Shown: positions 36,830-46,201, counted from the first letter of the stretch. The stretch is DNA of 62,404 nucleotides from Bacteroidota bacterium (GCA_018818165.1 JAHISP010000010.1:1-62404), one strand, 5' to 3'. Numbers and translations are program-made. Notes: a model not told the origin generated them from the sequence alone.

Positions 36830-37594
36830 TTGAGCATAGACGAAGATAAATTATTAGAAGATGTTGAAGAACACAAAGACGAAATGTCGTTTCTTCAACA
36901 TTTAGAAGAACTAAGATGGCGATTTGTTTATTCAATTATCGGAGTTATCATTGGTACTATTATCACTTGGGTTTTTATTGATTTTTTAGTTGATTCAATT
37001 CTTTTACTTCCAGCTAAAGCCGCCGATATAAAACTACAAAATTTACGTCCGTTCGGTCAGTTATTTCTTTTCATGCAAATTGCAATAACTGGTGGAATTA
37101 TAATAAGTATTCCTAATATATTTTATCAATTATGGAAATTTATAGCACCTGCCCTTAGAAAAAACGAAAAAAAATATATTTCGTTGATAGTTATATTTTC
37201 TACAATTTGTTTTCTTATAGGTATTGCATTTGCTTATTTTATTATGATTCCAATAACATTAAAATTTGCTGGGCAATTTGGTTCACAAGAAATTGAAAAT
37301 AATTTTGCAATTGCCGAATATTTTTCTATTATTATTTCCATTATGCTTGGTGCGGCATTAGTTTTTGAGTTGCCAATGCTCTCGTTTCTTTTATCAAAAC
37401 TTGGAATATTAACACCTCAAATAATGAGGAAATTTAGAAAGCACTCCATAATTGTTATTCTAATTCTCGCTGCAATATTATCACCAGGAACTGATCCCGT
37501 AGCACAAATATTATTAGCAATTCCACTTACTTTACTTTATGAAATAAGCATTTTTGTTTCAAAAATATTTTCTAAAAAAAGAGATTCTCAATAA
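36830..37594 (+). CDS. tatC: Sec-independent protein translocase subunit TatC
   Basis: The 254-residue inner-membrane protein has six predicted helices. The N-terminal cytoplasmic EMSFLQHLEELRWRFVYS matches the TatC signal-binding region. The segment FYQLWKFIAPALRKNEKK is a second conserved block. TatC recognises twin-arginine signal peptides and exports folded proteins. The start used here is TTG 36830, with only weak ribosome complementarity. ATG 36884, just before SFLQHLEE, is possible. No tatA or tatB lies in the window, so its partner is encoded elsewhere. Confidence 0.93.
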   Translation: MSIDEDKLLEDVEEHKDEMSFLQHLEELRWRFVYSIIGVIIGTIITWVFIDFLVDSILLLPAKAADIKLQNLRPFGQLFLFMQIAITGGIIISIPNIFYQLWKFIAPALRKNEKKYISLIVIFSTICFLIGIAFAYFIMIPITLKFAGQFGSQEIENNFAIAEYFSIIISIMLGAALVFELPMLSFLLSKLGILTPQIMRKFRKHSIIVILILAAILSPGTDPVAQILLAIPLTLLYEISIFVSKIFSKKRDSQ

Positions 37595-37660
37595 ATAGTG
37601 CAATATTTAATTTTTTGTAATATTAAGAGTTAATAGAATAAAAATTATAATAATGAGAAA

Positions 37661-38638
37661 ATGAACAAAATAAATTTAAACGAATTGCAAAACCCTGTTA
37701 AACATGAATTAGTTGAATTTAGTTCGTTTTTTAAGCAAAGATTAGTTTCTGATAAAAAAATTTTAGATTATGCTTTACGTTTTATCCTATCTCAGAAAGG
37801 GAAGCGAATTAGACCTTTGCTTGTTTTACTTTCTGCTAAAATAAGCGGTAAAATTTCTGAAAGAAGTTTTCGTGGTGCATCCCTTGTTGAACTGTTGCAT
37901 ACAGCTACGTTAGTGCATGATGATGTTGTTGACGAAGCCGAAAAGAGAAGAGGGTTTCCTTCATTAAATAAAATATGGGGAAATAAAATATCTGTTTTGG
38001 TCGGCGATTTTCTGTTATCAAAAGGTTTAATGATTGCCGTAGAAAACAACGATTTTGATTTTCTCAAAACTATTACTAATACAGTTAAAAGAATGTCGGA
38101 AGGGGAATTGCTTCAAATTTACAAAGCAAAGAAACTAGATATTAATGAAGAAACATATTTTAAAATAATATCCGATAAAACTGCATCTTTATTTTCAACA
38201 TGTTGTGAAATTGGTGCATTAAGCGCAACAGAGAATTCTGAGAAAATTGAAGCTCTAAAAAACTACGGGGAATACCTTGGAATTGCTTTTCAGATTAAAG
38301 ATGATATCCTTGATTTTATTGGGAAAACAAAAGTTTTTGGAAAAGTTCAAGGTGGTGATATTAAGGAAAAAAAACTTACATTACCATTAATATATGCTCT
38401 TGAAAATTGTGATGTTTCTAAAAGGAACAAAATGATTAAATTGATTCGTAAAGGTAAAAACGATTTTGTAGGAGAAATTATTAGCTTTGTAAAAGAAAGT
38501 AATGGAATTGTATATTCCCAAAACATTGCAGAAGAATATTCTGCAAAAGCAAAAAAATGCCTCGATGTTTTTGAAGATTCAGACTCAAAAACTTCATTAA
38601 TTAAATTGGTTAATTACGTAATTAAACGTGATAAATAA
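37661..38638 (+). CDS. Trans-polyprenyl diphosphate synthase
   Basis: The 325-residue enzyme condenses isopentenyl diphosphate units onto an allylic primer, probably to give the quinone side chain. The first Asp-rich motif is in LVHDDVVDEAEKRRG and the second in FQIKDDILDF. GKRIRPLLVLLSAK is the IPP-binding region near residue 50. The long-chain (octaprenyl/heptaprenyl, IspB or HepT-like) type fits the length. The residues before the first motif (LLHTATLV) are small, consistent with a long product. It is the last gene of the glgA-to-tatC run; a strong hairpin follows 13 bp after the stop. Confidence 0.92.
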   Translation: MNKINLNELQNPVKHELVEFSSFFKQRLVSDKKILDYALRFILSQKGKRIRPLLVLLSAKISGKISERSFRGASLVELLHTATLVHDDVVDEAEKRRGFPSLNKIWGNKISVLVGDFLLSKGLMIAVENNDFDFLKTITNTVKRMSEGELLQIYKAKKLDINEETYFKIISDKTASLFSTCCEIGALSATENSEKIEALKNYGEYLGIAFQIKDDILDFIGKTKVFGKVQGGDIKEKKLTLPLIYALENCDVSKRNKMIKLIRKGKNDFVGEIISFVKESNGIVYSQNIAEEYSAKAKKCLDVFEDSDSKTSLIKLVNYVIKRDK

Positions 38639-38651
38639 TTCATAATATAAA

Positions 38652-38679
38652 ATAGTGAACGATAATATTCGTTCACTAT
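38652..38679. terminator. Hairpin between convergent genes
   Basis: An 11-bp perfect stem (ATAGTGAACGA and its complement) encloses a 6-nt loop. It lies between the polyprenyl synthase stop and the minus-strand POT gene stop. On the minus strand it is preceded by T-rich sequence and followed by TTTT, so it can serve both directions. Confidence 0.75.
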
Positions 38680-38704
38680 AAAAACATTAGTAAGATTTCT
38701 GTAT

Positions 38705-40243
38705 TTAATCCATTTTTATTCTTTTAATTATCAGTTTATCATAAAGAAGAATTAGCATTGCAGAAGCAAGAGCAATTATTGCAAATGTTAACCACATTAA
38801 ATCTGGGCGTTGCATATCTCTTGCAAACGCTGCATATAATTGACCAGAAAGAATTCCACCAAAAAGGTTTCCGAGAGCAACACACCAATAGAAATAACCC
38901 ATATAAAGTGCTACTTTTTCTGGAGGAGCAATTCTTCCAGTGTATTCTTTCGATTTTGGAGAAGCCATCATTTCGCCAAATGAAAACACTAAAATTCCTG
39001 CAACTGTTATAATACCAAAAGTTCCGAAAATCAAAATTGAAAAGGAAACAACAGTAATCATGGTTCCCCAAAATATTGTTGTAAATGGTTTCAATCTAGT
39101 TACTAGATAAGAGATTAGCACTTGGAAAAATATAATTGCACCAGCATTTAGATTTATTAAGTACTCAGGATTAATTTGACCAGGTGTAGCCATAGAATTT
39201 GAAAATGAATTAAATAACTCGCTAGAAAAACCAAAGAAAGCAAATAATGATTGAGTTGTATTCATTAAATCAGAAGTATCTACAAAATCACGAATGTAAA
39301 GAGGTAACGTATAAAATATTTGGTTGAATGAAGTCCAAAAACCTGACATAAGTAAAAGAAACAAACCAAATTTCCAGTCACCGAGTTTCATTGGTGAATT
39401 AAACCAATTTTCAGTTTTGCCTTTAAAATATTTTCTTAAAATGACATCGTAAATAAAATTAAATAAACTCCAACCAAGAGAGAAATAAATTATTTGATTC
39501 CAAGTAAAAGTATTATCAGAAGTAAATTTGGAACCCACTACAAGAATTAGTAATAATCCAAAAACGAACAAGAAAAATCTTCCATTTCCCAGAACTTCAA
39601 CCATATCGGATAGTACTTTTTTAAGCGACCGTGGATTTGCAGACTTTGCTTCCAAAGTTGGCTCTTTATAAAATATTGTTACAAAAATAAAATTTATTGC
39701 AATCCATCCAGAAGAGGCTATAAAAACATATTCCCAACTTATTGCACGAACAATTCCTGCTACTATTGGACCCACAAATCCACCAATATTTACCATCATG
39801 TAGAAGATTCCAAAACCCATTGATGCATTCTTTTCGTTAGTAACTTTGGAGATTGTACCAATAATTACGGGCTTAAACATAGAGGCACCAATTGCAACCA
39901 TCATGAATGCTAGAAAAAATGTTGGAAATGTTTTGAACTGTCCAAGCATATAATAAGCAGGCACAAGTAAAACAAAAGAAGCGAATAACATTTTTTTGAA
40001 ACCATACCTATCAGCTAGTGCGCCAGATACAACAGGGAATAAATAAAGGAAAAATGTCACAACTCCTTGTAGAACGCCTCTATCTTCGTCAGTAAAACCT
40101 AGCCCACCTTCATCAATTGCTCCAGTAATATAGAGTGAAGACACAGCAAAAAATCCATACCAAGCCATCCTTTCAAAAATTTCCATTGTGTTGGCAATCC
40201 AAAAAGTTGTTGGAAAATCTTTAATTTTAATTTTATCAGTCAT
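38705..40243 (-). CDS. POT-like MFS transporter (second copy)
   Basis: The 512-residue inner-membrane protein has about 12 or more hydrophobic helices. Helix 1 carries NTMEIFERMAWYGFF, a variant of the ExxERFxYY signature. GVVTFFLYLFPVVSGALADRYGFKK is the helix 2-3 region with the MFS motif, and FGIFYMMVNIGGFVGP the second POT signature. It differs strongly from the gene at 20898-22400, so it is not a recent duplicate and may carry another substrate. An ATG at 40243 has GAGGATTT close upstream. It diverges from purC across 115 bp that contains the purC promoter. Confidence 0.88.
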   Translation of the reverse strand: MTDKIKIKDFPTTFWIANTMEIFERMAWYGFFAVSSLYITGAIDEGGLGFTDEDRGVLQGVVTFFLYLFPVVSGALADRYGFKKMLFASFVLLVPAYYMLGQFKTFPTFFLAFMMVAIGASMFKPVIIGTISKVTNEKNASMGFGIFYMMVNIGGFVGPIVAGIVRAISWEYVFIASSGWIAINFIFVTIFYKEPTLEAKSANPRSLKKVLSDMVEVLGNGRFFLFVFGLLLILVVGSKFTSDNTFTWNQIIYFSLGWSLFNFIYDVILRKYFKGKTENWFNSPMKLGDWKFGLFLLLMSGFWTSFNQIFYTLPLYIRDFVDTSDLMNTTQSLFAFFGFSSELFNSFSNSMATPGQINPEYLINLNAGAIIFFQVLISYLVTRLKPFTTIFWGTMITVVSFSILIFGTFGIITVAGILVFSFGEMMASPKSKEYTGRIAPPEKVALYMGYFYWCVALGNLFGGILSGQLYAAFARDMQRPDLMWLTFAIIALASAMLILLYDKLIIKRIKMD

Positions 40244-40277
40244 AAATCCTCAAAATAAATCATAATAAATGAGTAAA

Positions 40278-40309
40278 TTTGTGTTATAAATTAGCTCTAA
40301 TTAGTTTTG
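40278..40309 (+). promoter_or_regulatory. Promoter of the purC-recX run (TTTG-N20-TAGTTTTG)
   Basis: TTTG at 40278-40281, 20 bp, then TAGTTTTG at 40302-40309, an exact consensus match. The predicted start near 40317 leaves a leader of about 42 nt before purC, which has an AAAGGA ribosome site. Confidence 0.65.
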
Positions 40310-40358
40310 CAATATACAATTATTAAATTCTTTTTATAAATATTTTAAAGGATGTAAA

Positions 40359-41252
40359 ATGGAAAATGTAATTCTTAAAACAAACTTTGAAGATGTAAAA
40401 CTTGTTAATCGTGGTAAAGTAAGGGATATTTATGAAGTTGATGGTAAGTATCTTTTAGTTTCTAGTGATAGACTTTCGGCATTTGATGTAATTATGAATG
40501 AAGGAATTCCAAGCAAAGGAAAGATATTAACCGAAATATCAAAATTTTGGTTCGAACTTTTGAAGGACGATGTTGAAAATCATTTGATATCTACCGATGT
40601 TGATGAATATCCTGAAATACTAAAAAAATACAAAGATCAATTAGAAGGCAGATCAATGCTTGTTAAAAAAGCTAAATTGATTCCTATTGAGTGTATTGTT
40701 CGTGGTTATATTTCTGGTTCAGGCTGGAACGAGTATAAAAAAATGGGAACAATTTGTGGTGTTAAGTTAAGAGACGGATTAGTTGAATCAGAAAAATTGG
40801 ACGAACCAATATTTACTCCATCAACAAAAGCTGAAATAGGATTACACGATGAAAACATTTCTGATGAACAAGCTATTTCAATTGTAGGCGAAGAGACATT
40901 CAAATTCATTAAAGAAACATCAATTAAAATTTATAAAAAAGCTTATGATTATGCCTATTCAAAAGGAATTATTCTTGCAGATACAAAAATGGAATTTGGT
41001 TATTATGATGGAAAAATAATTTTGATAGACGAAGTTCTAACTCCAGATTCATCAAGATTTTGGCCATTAAATGATTTTGAAAAGGGAAGAGCACAGGCAA
41101 GTTTTGATAAACAATATGTTCGTGATTACTTGTTATCTGTTAATTTTAATAAGCAGCCACCTCCTCCAACTTTACCAGAGGAAGTAATAATTAATACTTC
41201 AAAAAAATATAAACAAGCACTTTTTGAACTTACAGGACAAGAATTAAGCTAA
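40359..41252 (+). CDS. purC: Phosphoribosylaminoimidazole-succinocarboxamide synthase
   Basis: The 297-residue SAICAR synthase joins CAIR with aspartate using ATP in purine synthesis. RGKVRDIYEV and LLVSSDRLSAFDVIMNEGIP are the nucleotide-binding start. PIECIVRGYISGSGWNEYK and LIDEVLTPDSSRFWP are conserved catalytic blocks. The length is of the longer, yeast-like form (about 300 against 237 in E. coli). It has the promoter at 40278 and heads a tightly packed run through recX. Its stop overlaps the next ATG (TAATG). Confidence 0.96.
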   Translation: MENVILKTNFEDVKLVNRGKVRDIYEVDGKYLLVSSDRLSAFDVIMNEGIPSKGKILTEISKFWFELLKDDVENHLISTDVDEYPEILKKYKDQLEGRSMLVKKAKLIPIECIVRGYISGSGWNEYKKMGTICGVKLRDGLVESEKLDEPIFTPSTKAEIGLHDENISDEQAISIVGEETFKFIKETSIKIYKKAYDYAYSKGIILADTKMEFGYYDGKIILIDEVLTPDSSRFWPLNDFEKGRAQASFDKQYVRDYLLSVNFNKQPPPPTLPEEVIINTSKKYKQALFELTGQELS

Positions 41253-41560
41253 TGCTTCCTAAAAAAATAGCAGTATCAAAAAATGATTCAGTGATAATTG
41301 AATGGGATAATGATAAGGTCTCTGAAATTAACAAATATTTGCTTCGAAAATCGTGTCCATGCGCAATTTGTAAAGTTGAGGCTGAAAAAAATCATCACGA
41401 TTATAATTTGTTTAGAGGCGAGAAAACAGAAATCATAAATATTTCAGTTGTTGGGCAACATGCAATTAAGGTAACTTGGAAAGATGGTCATAATGCAGGT
41501 ATGTATGAATTTCAATATTTAATAGATTTAGCAGAGAAAGGATATTCTACAAAAGCATGA
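41252..41560 (+). CDS. DUF971 (gamma-butyrobetaine hydroxylase N-terminal-like) protein
   Basis: This 102-residue protein matches DUF971, the small zinc-binding domain also found at the N-terminus of gamma-butyrobetaine hydroxylases. The metal residues are in LRKSCPCAICKVE, and the C-terminal KDGHNAGMYEFQYL is a family hallmark. Stand-alone copies are widespread; links to iron-sulfur protein assembly have been proposed, which I cannot test here. It overlaps purC by 1 nt and pgsA by 4 nt (ATGA), so it is translated as part of the operon. Confidence 0.88.
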   Translation: MLPKKIAVSKNDSVIIEWDNDKVSEINKYLLRKSCPCAICKVEAEKNHHDYNLFRGEKTEIINISVVGQHAIKVTWKDGHNAGMYEFQYLIDLAEKGYSTKA

Positions 41561-42153
41561 TACTACCAAATCAGTTGACTGTATTAAGAATAATTTTAAC
41601 ACCAGTATTTTATTTACTTTTTAGAACTGGTGAGCCTCTTTTTGTTCAAATATCTATGGGAGTTTATATTGTTGCAGCTTTTACCGATTGGTATGATGGC
41701 TGGCTTGCTCGGAAGTTTAATTATATTACCGAATGGGGAAAATTTCTTGATCCCCTTGCAGATAAAATTCTTAACTCTGCAGCATTTTTTGCATTTGTCT
41801 ATTTAGATATTTTACCACTTTGGATGGTTATAATAATTGTTATTCGCGATTTTTTAATAACTGGATTACGCGCTTTTGCCGATTACCAAAACGTTTCATT
41901 TATTACTAGAAATTCCGCAAAATGGAAAACATTTTTACAAATGGCATTTATAAATTATCTTCTTTTTGTTTATACATTTAGTATTACAGAGGTTATTTAT
42001 GTAGGTAATGAGCATATATTTCAAATATTGATGGGTGAGAATATAATTTATTACTCAATGCTATTTGTTACATTGGTTACTCTTTATACTGGAATTGAAT
42101 ATATTTATAAAAATTTAAGTCTAATAAAACGGATGTTTAATTATGAAACTTAA
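41557..42153 (+). CDS. pgsA: CDP-diacylglycerol-glycerol-3-phosphate phosphatidyltransferase
   Basis: The 198-residue inner-membrane enzyme makes phosphatidylglycerophosphate. The CDP-alcohol phosphotransferase motif is complete: DWYDGWLARKF followed by GKFLDPLADK, giving D-x2-DG-x2-AR-x8-G-x3-D-x3-D. About five hydrophobic segments are present. Its start overlaps DUF971 and its end overlaps pgpA by 11 nt. The next enzyme of the pathway is encoded immediately downstream. Confidence 0.95.
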   Translation: MILPNQLTVLRIILTPVFYLLFRTGEPLFVQISMGVYIVAAFTDWYDGWLARKFNYITEWGKFLDPLADKILNSAAFFAFVYLDILPLWMVIIIVIRDFLITGLRAFADYQNVSFITRNSAKWKTFLQMAFINYLLFVYTFSITEVIYVGNEHIFQILMGENIIYYSMLFVTLVTLYTGIEYIYKNLSLIKRMFNYET

Positions 42154-42595
42154 TTTCTTTGAAAAACTAATTGGTTCTGGCTTTTATACTGGTTTTATTC
42201 CATTTGCACCAGGTACATTTGGAAGTATTGTTGCATTATTAATTTATTTAATTCCTGGATTTGAAAATCCAACATTACTTTTAATAATAATTTCATTATT
42301 TTCTGTATTGGGAATTTCAATAGGAACAAAATTTGAAATTCTTTACGGAAAAGATCCTAAACAATGTACAATTGATGAAATGGTTGGGATGTGGATTTCA
42401 CTTATCCTTATTCCCAAAAAGATATGGTTTATATTAATTGTGTTTATAATTTGGCGCGTATTGGATATTTTAAAACCATTTCCGGCAAATATAGCAGAAA
42501 AAATAAAAGGTGGCATGGGTATTATGCTCGATGACATAATAGCTGCAATTTATACTTTAACAATTTCACATATTATTATTTATTTATTTTTTTAG
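42143..42595 (+). CDS. pgpA: Phosphatidylglycerophosphatase A
   Basis: The 150-residue membrane protein removes the phosphate from phosphatidylglycerophosphate to give phosphatidylglycerol, completing the step begun by PgsA. The opening GSGFYTGFIPFAPGTFGS, the DPKQCTIDEMVGMW segment and the C-terminal LDDIIAAIYT are PgpA hallmarks with the acidic metal residues. It overlaps pgsA by 11 nt, so the two are likely translated together. cinA follows after 9 bp. Confidence 0.94.
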   Translation: MKLNFFEKLIGSGFYTGFIPFAPGTFGSIVALLIYLIPGFENPTLLLIIISLFSVLGISIGTKFEILYGKDPKQCTIDEMVGMWISLILIPKKIWFILIVFIIWRVLDILKPFPANIAEKIKGGMGIMLDDIIAAIYTLTISHIIIYLFF

Positions 42596-42604
42596 GATAA
42601 GAAA

Positions 42605-43861
42605 ATGAAAGCAGAAATTATTACCATTGGTGACGAAATCTTATCTGGACAAACATTAAACACAAATGCTGCATTTATTGGCGAAATATTAACGCAAAAT
42701 CATGTTGATGTTTCTGGTTCTGTTGTTGTTGGTGATAAAGAAGAACCAATATTGGAGGCATTTCGTAATGCTTTTGATAATAACGATTTAATAATCGTTA
42801 CAGGTGGGTTAGGTCCAACTCATGATGATTTAACGCTTGATTGTATTGTAAAATTCTTCAATACTGAATTAATTAAATCGGAAGAAGTTCTAAAAGATAT
42901 TAAAAGTATTTTTGATAAAAGAAATCGTGAAGTTACTCCATCAAATGAAGCTCAAGCTATGGTGCCTAAAATTGCAGATATAATCAGAAATTATTTTGGA
43001 ACTGCTCCTGGATCATGGATTGAAAAAGATGATAAAATATTTGTTTCAATGCCAGGTGTTCCGTTTGAGATGAAAGAAATGATGACTGGATATATTATTC
43101 CTCGTTTGACCGAAGAAAAGTTGGAGAATAAAAGTAACAGAATTACAAAGTCATTATTAACAACAGGCATTCCAGAATCTTATATTTTTGAAAGACTTGG
43201 TGATATAAATGAATTACTGAAAGATAGTGCAATGGCATTTTTACCAAGTCAATTTGGTGTTAGACTTCGTATAACCGTTGATGGTAAGAACGCTGATGAT
43301 GTGAAAGATAAATTTTCATTTATAGAACAACAGATTAGAGCAAAAGTGGGACAATATATTTACGGAGTTGATAATGACACTTTAGAAGGTATTATTGGCA
43401 AGCTATTGTTAGAAAGAGATTTAACAATAGCTGTTGCAGAATCATGCACAGGTGGTTTAATTAGCGCAAGAATAACAAATATTAGCGGTAGTAGTAAATA
43501 TTTTGAAAGAGGAATTATTGCTTATAGTAATGGTTCAAAAGTAGAGCATTTTAAAATTGATGAAAATATGATTGACCAATATGGTGCTGTAAGTATGGAA
43601 GTTGCTCGCCTAATGGCTGAAGGAGTTAAAGCCGTTAGCGGAACAGATATTGGTTTAGCTGTAACTGGAATTATGGGACCAGGCGGTGCTTCTTTTAATA
43701 AACCAGTTGGATTAGTTTATATAGGATATTGTGACAATAAAATTTGTACAGCTCGTGAATTTCATTTTGGTGATGATAGAATATTAAATAAAGATAGAAC
43801 ATCTCAGGCTGCACTTGATATGTTAAGAAGAAATTTGCTTGGCATAAGTTATGAGGATTAG
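42605..43861 (+). CDS. cinA: CinA-family nicotinamide-nucleotide amidase / pyrophosphatase
   Basis: The 418-residue protein has an N-terminal molybdopterin-binding-like COG1058 domain (AEIITIGDEILSGQTLNTN, IVTGGLGPTHDDLTLD) and a C-terminal CinA amidase domain (VAESCTGGLISARITNISG, AVTGIMGPGG). The former hydrolyses ADP-ribose-type compounds; the latter deamidates NMN in pyridine nucleotide recycling. ATG 42605 has AGGATAAG upstream. Its stop overlaps the thpR start by 11 nt. The pgsA-cinA-recA order is conserved in many bacteria. Confidence 0.95.
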   Translation: MKAEIITIGDEILSGQTLNTNAAFIGEILTQNHVDVSGSVVVGDKEEPILEAFRNAFDNNDLIIVTGGLGPTHDDLTLDCIVKFFNTELIKSEEVLKDIKSIFDKRNREVTPSNEAQAMVPKIADIIRNYFGTAPGSWIEKDDKIFVSMPGVPFEMKEMMTGYIIPRLTEEKLENKSNRITKSLLTTGIPESYIFERLGDINELLKDSAMAFLPSQFGVRLRITVDGKNADDVKDKFSFIEQQIRAKVGQYIYGVDNDTLEGIIGKLLLERDLTIAVAESCTGGLISARITNISGSSKYFERGIIAYSNGSKVEHFKIDENMIDQYGAVSMEVARLMAEGVKAVSGTDIGLAVTGIMGPGGASFNKPVGLVYIGYCDNKICTAREFHFGDDRILNKDRTSQAALDMLRRNLLGISYED

Positions 43862-44402
43862 AGCATTTATTGCTTTTGAAATTGAATCACTTGCTTTAAA
43901 TGAGTTATTAAATATTAGAAATGATCTATTTTCTGTTTCAGATAATAAATTTGAACCAAATGATAAACTTCATATAACTCTAAAATTTATTGGTGACATC
44001 GAGGAAAAAGATATTCCAAAACTGGAAGTTGGCTTAAAAAATATTGCTAATAATAATTCATCATTTAATTTAAGCTTTTCAAAGTTTGGAATATTTAAAA
44101 GGCAGAGAATTCCGGTAGTGCTGTGGGCTGGAATAAATCTAAACTCAGAATTACAAAAATTATATTCTGAAATAGAAAATATTTTAATTGAATTTGGTTT
44201 TGAAAAAGAAAGAAAGTATTATAAACCACATTTAACATTAATGCGTTTAAAGAAAAATAATATTATCCAAAAATTTGGTCCATTTTTAGAAAAAGATTTA
44301 TCAAATATTAAATTTAATGTAAATGAATTTACATTATTTAAAAGCGAATTAAAAAAGAGTGGTTCTGTATATAGTATAATTAGAAAATTTAATTTAAAAT
44401 AA
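43851..44402 (+). CDS. thpR: RNA 2',3'-cyclic phosphodiesterase
   Basis: The 183-residue 2H phosphoesterase has the two catalytic HxTx motifs HITLKFIG (about residue 42) and HLTLMRLK (about residue 128). It opens AFIAFEIES, as usual for ThpR. It converts RNA ends with 2',3'-cyclic phosphate to 2'-phosphate and acts as a ligase-like enzyme in vitro. Its ATG lies 11 nt inside cinA, and recA follows after 10 bp. It is frequently found between cinA and recA. Confidence 0.92.
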   Translation: MRIRAFIAFEIESLALNELLNIRNDLFSVSDNKFEPNDKLHITLKFIGDIEEKDIPKLEVGLKNIANNNSSFNLSFSKFGIFKRQRIPVVLWAGINLNSELQKLYSEIENILIEFGFEKERKYYKPHLTLMRLKKNNIIQKFGPFLEKDLSNIKFNVNEFTLFKSELKKSGSVYSIIRKFNLK

Positions 44403-44412
44403 GGGAGCTAAA

Positions 44413-45450
44413 ATGGCTGACGACAAAGAAAATAAAATGAAGTTGCTTGACGAAACAATTTCAGCAATTGAAAAAACATATGGTAAAGGTTCAATAATGA
44501 AATTGGGCGATGGAGTTATAAACCAAATTGAAGCAATATCAACAAGCTCTATTTCGCTTGATTATGCTTTAGGAATTGGTGGAGTTCCTCGTGGTAGAAT
44601 AGTTGAAATCTATGGACCAGAATCTTCTGGTAAAACAACGGTTTGTCTGCACATAATTGCAGAAGCTCAAAAAGAAGGGGGACTTGCTGCATTTATTGAT
44701 GCTGAACATGCTCTCGATGTAAATTATGCTAAAAAACTAAATGTTGATGTAAATAATTTGCTCATTTCGCAACCTGACTACGGTGAACAAGCTCTTGAAA
44801 TTGTGGATACTCTTGTTCGAAGTAATGCCCTTGATGTAATTGTTATCGATTCCGTTGCAGCACTTGTGCCACGTTCAGAAATTGAAGGTGAAATGGGTGA
44901 CGCTCAAATGGGTGTGCAAGCACGTTTAATGTCGCAGGCTTTACGCAAAATTACTGGTGCAGTAAGTCGTTCAAGAACTACTGTAATTTTTACAAACCAA
45001 TTGCGTAGCAAAATTGGAGTTATGTTTGGTTCTCCAGAAACAACAACTGGTGGAAATGCACTTAAGTTTTATGCTTCTGTTAGAATGGATATTAGAAGAA
45101 TAGCAGCAATTAAAAATGGTGAAGAAGTTGTTGGAAATAGAACAAAAGTTAAAATTGTTAAAAGTAAAGTTGCTCCTCCATTTAAAGTGGTTGAATTTGA
45201 TATTATGTATAATGCCGGAATTAGCAAAGAAGGTGATTTAATTGACCTTGCTGTTTCCAAAGGTATTATCCAAAAAAGTGGTGCTTGGTTTACTTATGGT
45301 GAAGATAGATTTAACGGGCGTGAGAAATTTAGGACAAGACTTAATGAAGATCCAGAAATATATAATAAAATTGATAAAGAATTAAGAGATTCACTTGGAA
45401 TGGTAAAAAATGAATCTATTAAAACTGAGGAACCAAAAAAGAAAAAATAG
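44413..45450 (+). CDS. recA: Recombinase RecA
   Basis: The 345-residue ATPase forms filaments on single-stranded DNA, drives strand exchange and promotes LexA cleavage. Walker A is [12 protein letters not shown] near 66-73. [11 protein letters not shown] and [22 protein letters not shown] are further ATPase blocks; [19 protein letters not shown] is the DNA-binding loop region. The C-terminus ends in a lysine-rich tail. The start has a strong GGGAG site. It is transcribed within the purC run, and I see no SOS-box-like palindrome just upstream, so damage control would need an internal promoter. Confidence 0.98.
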   Translation: MADDKENKMKLLDETISAIEKTYGKGSIMKLGDGVINQIEAISTSSISLDYALGIGGVPRGRIVEIYGPESSGKTTVCLHIIAEAQKEGGLAAFIDAEHALDVNYAKKLNVDVNNLLISQPDYGEQALEIVDTLVRSNALDVIVIDSVAALVPRSEIEGEMGDAQMGVQARLMSQALRKITGAVSRSRTTVIFTNQLRSKIGVMFGSPETTTGGNALKFYASVRMDIRRIAAIKNGEEVVGNRTKVKIVKSKVAPPFKVVEFDIMYNAGISKEGDLIDLAVSKGIIQKSGAWFTYGEDRFNGREKFRTRLNEDPEIYNKIDKELRDSLGMVKNESIKTEEPKKKK

Positions 45451-45456
45451 TTTTTA

Positions 45457-45501
45457 ATGGCTCAAAATATTGAAAAAAAAATTGACAAACTAAAACAATG
45501 A
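45457..45501 (+). CDS. Possible 14-codon leader peptide ahead of recX
   Basis: ATG 45457 opens a short frame (MAQNIEKKIDKLKQ) whose TGA overlaps the recX ATG as ATGA. It begins 6 bp after the recA stop and has no strong ribosome site. The overlap geometry is that of a translation-coupling leader, but the frame is short and could be chance. Confidence 0.3.
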   Translation: MAQNIEKKIDKLKQ

Positions 45502-46142
45502 TTCTTAGTAGCCTTGAAAAAAGGAGAAATAAAATAATATTATATTTTGATGATTTTGAGAAAATTGAAATATATTATGATGTTTATCTAAATCTATCAA
45601 TTTTCAAAGGTGATGAAATATCATCCAAGAAAATTGATGAAATAAAATTAGCAAATGCAGAGTATGAAGTTAAAAGCTCTGCATTTCGCTATTTATCCAA
45701 CCGAAACCATTCCATTTTTGAGCTTAAAACTAAACTGAAGAAAAAAGGATTTGATTCCCAGATAATTGAAAATGTAATTTCATTTTTAATAGAAAAAAAA
45801 TATCTTAACGATTTAACTTTTGCTGAAAACTTTGTTCGCAATAGAGTTGAAGGAAGAAAAGAAGGAGTTATGAAAATTACTTCTGAATTATACCAAAAGG
45901 GAATTGCAAGAGAAATAATTTCAGAAGTCACAGAATCTATTAAAGAAAATCCTAAAAATATGCTTAATGCATTTGAATTAGGGAAAAGTAAATTGGGTAT
46001 AATTCAAAAAAGAGGCGAAACGGATTACACTAAAATTAAATCGAAGCTTTTTTTATTTCTAAAAGGTAGGGGTTTTACAAGTGATGTAATTTTTGAAGTA
46101 ATTAGTAAGTTAAATATTAAAAATGAGGAATTTGATGAATAG
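45498..46142 (+). CDS. recX: Regulatory protein RecX
   Basis: The 214-residue helical protein binds and destabilises RecA filaments. Its three-helix repeats are visible in AFRYLSNRNHSIFELKTKL, then FLIEKKYLNDLTFAENFVRN and KSKLFLFLKGRGFTSDVIFE. Lengths of 150-270 are normal. It follows recA by 47 bp, with a 14-codon frame overlapping its start by ATGA. A weak AT-only hairpin at 46167-46187 may end the transcript. The N-terminal 45 residues form the beta-rich extension typical of longer RecX proteins. Confidence 0.92.
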   Translation: MILSSLEKRRNKIILYFDDFEKIEIYYDVYLNLSIFKGDEISSKKIDEIKLANAEYEVKSSAFRYLSNRNHSIFELKTKLKKKGFDSQIIENVISFLIEKKYLNDLTFAENFVRNRVEGRKEGVMKITSELYQKGIAREIISEVTESIKENPKNMLNAFELGKSKLGIIQKRGETDYTKIKSKLFLFLKGRGFTSDVIFEVISKLNIKNEEFDE

Positions 46143-46201
46143 ACTTATGAGTCGATTCGTTTAATCTTTATTTACTAGATAAATAAAAAAGGTTATTTGT
46201 A

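Noticed and set aside
36830-37594. Complete Tat operon
   Set aside because: Only tatC is present; no small tatA-like frame with a single N-terminal helix was found next to it.
38739-39071. 110-codon Cys-rich frame inside the second POT gene on the same strand
   Set aside because: It is the out-of-frame reading of membrane helices; the Cys and Trp richness is a composition artefact.
41252-46142. Idea that the purC-recX run is a competence or DNA-uptake island because of cinA
   Set aside because: cinA-recA linkage is ordinary in many non-competent bacteria and no com genes are present.
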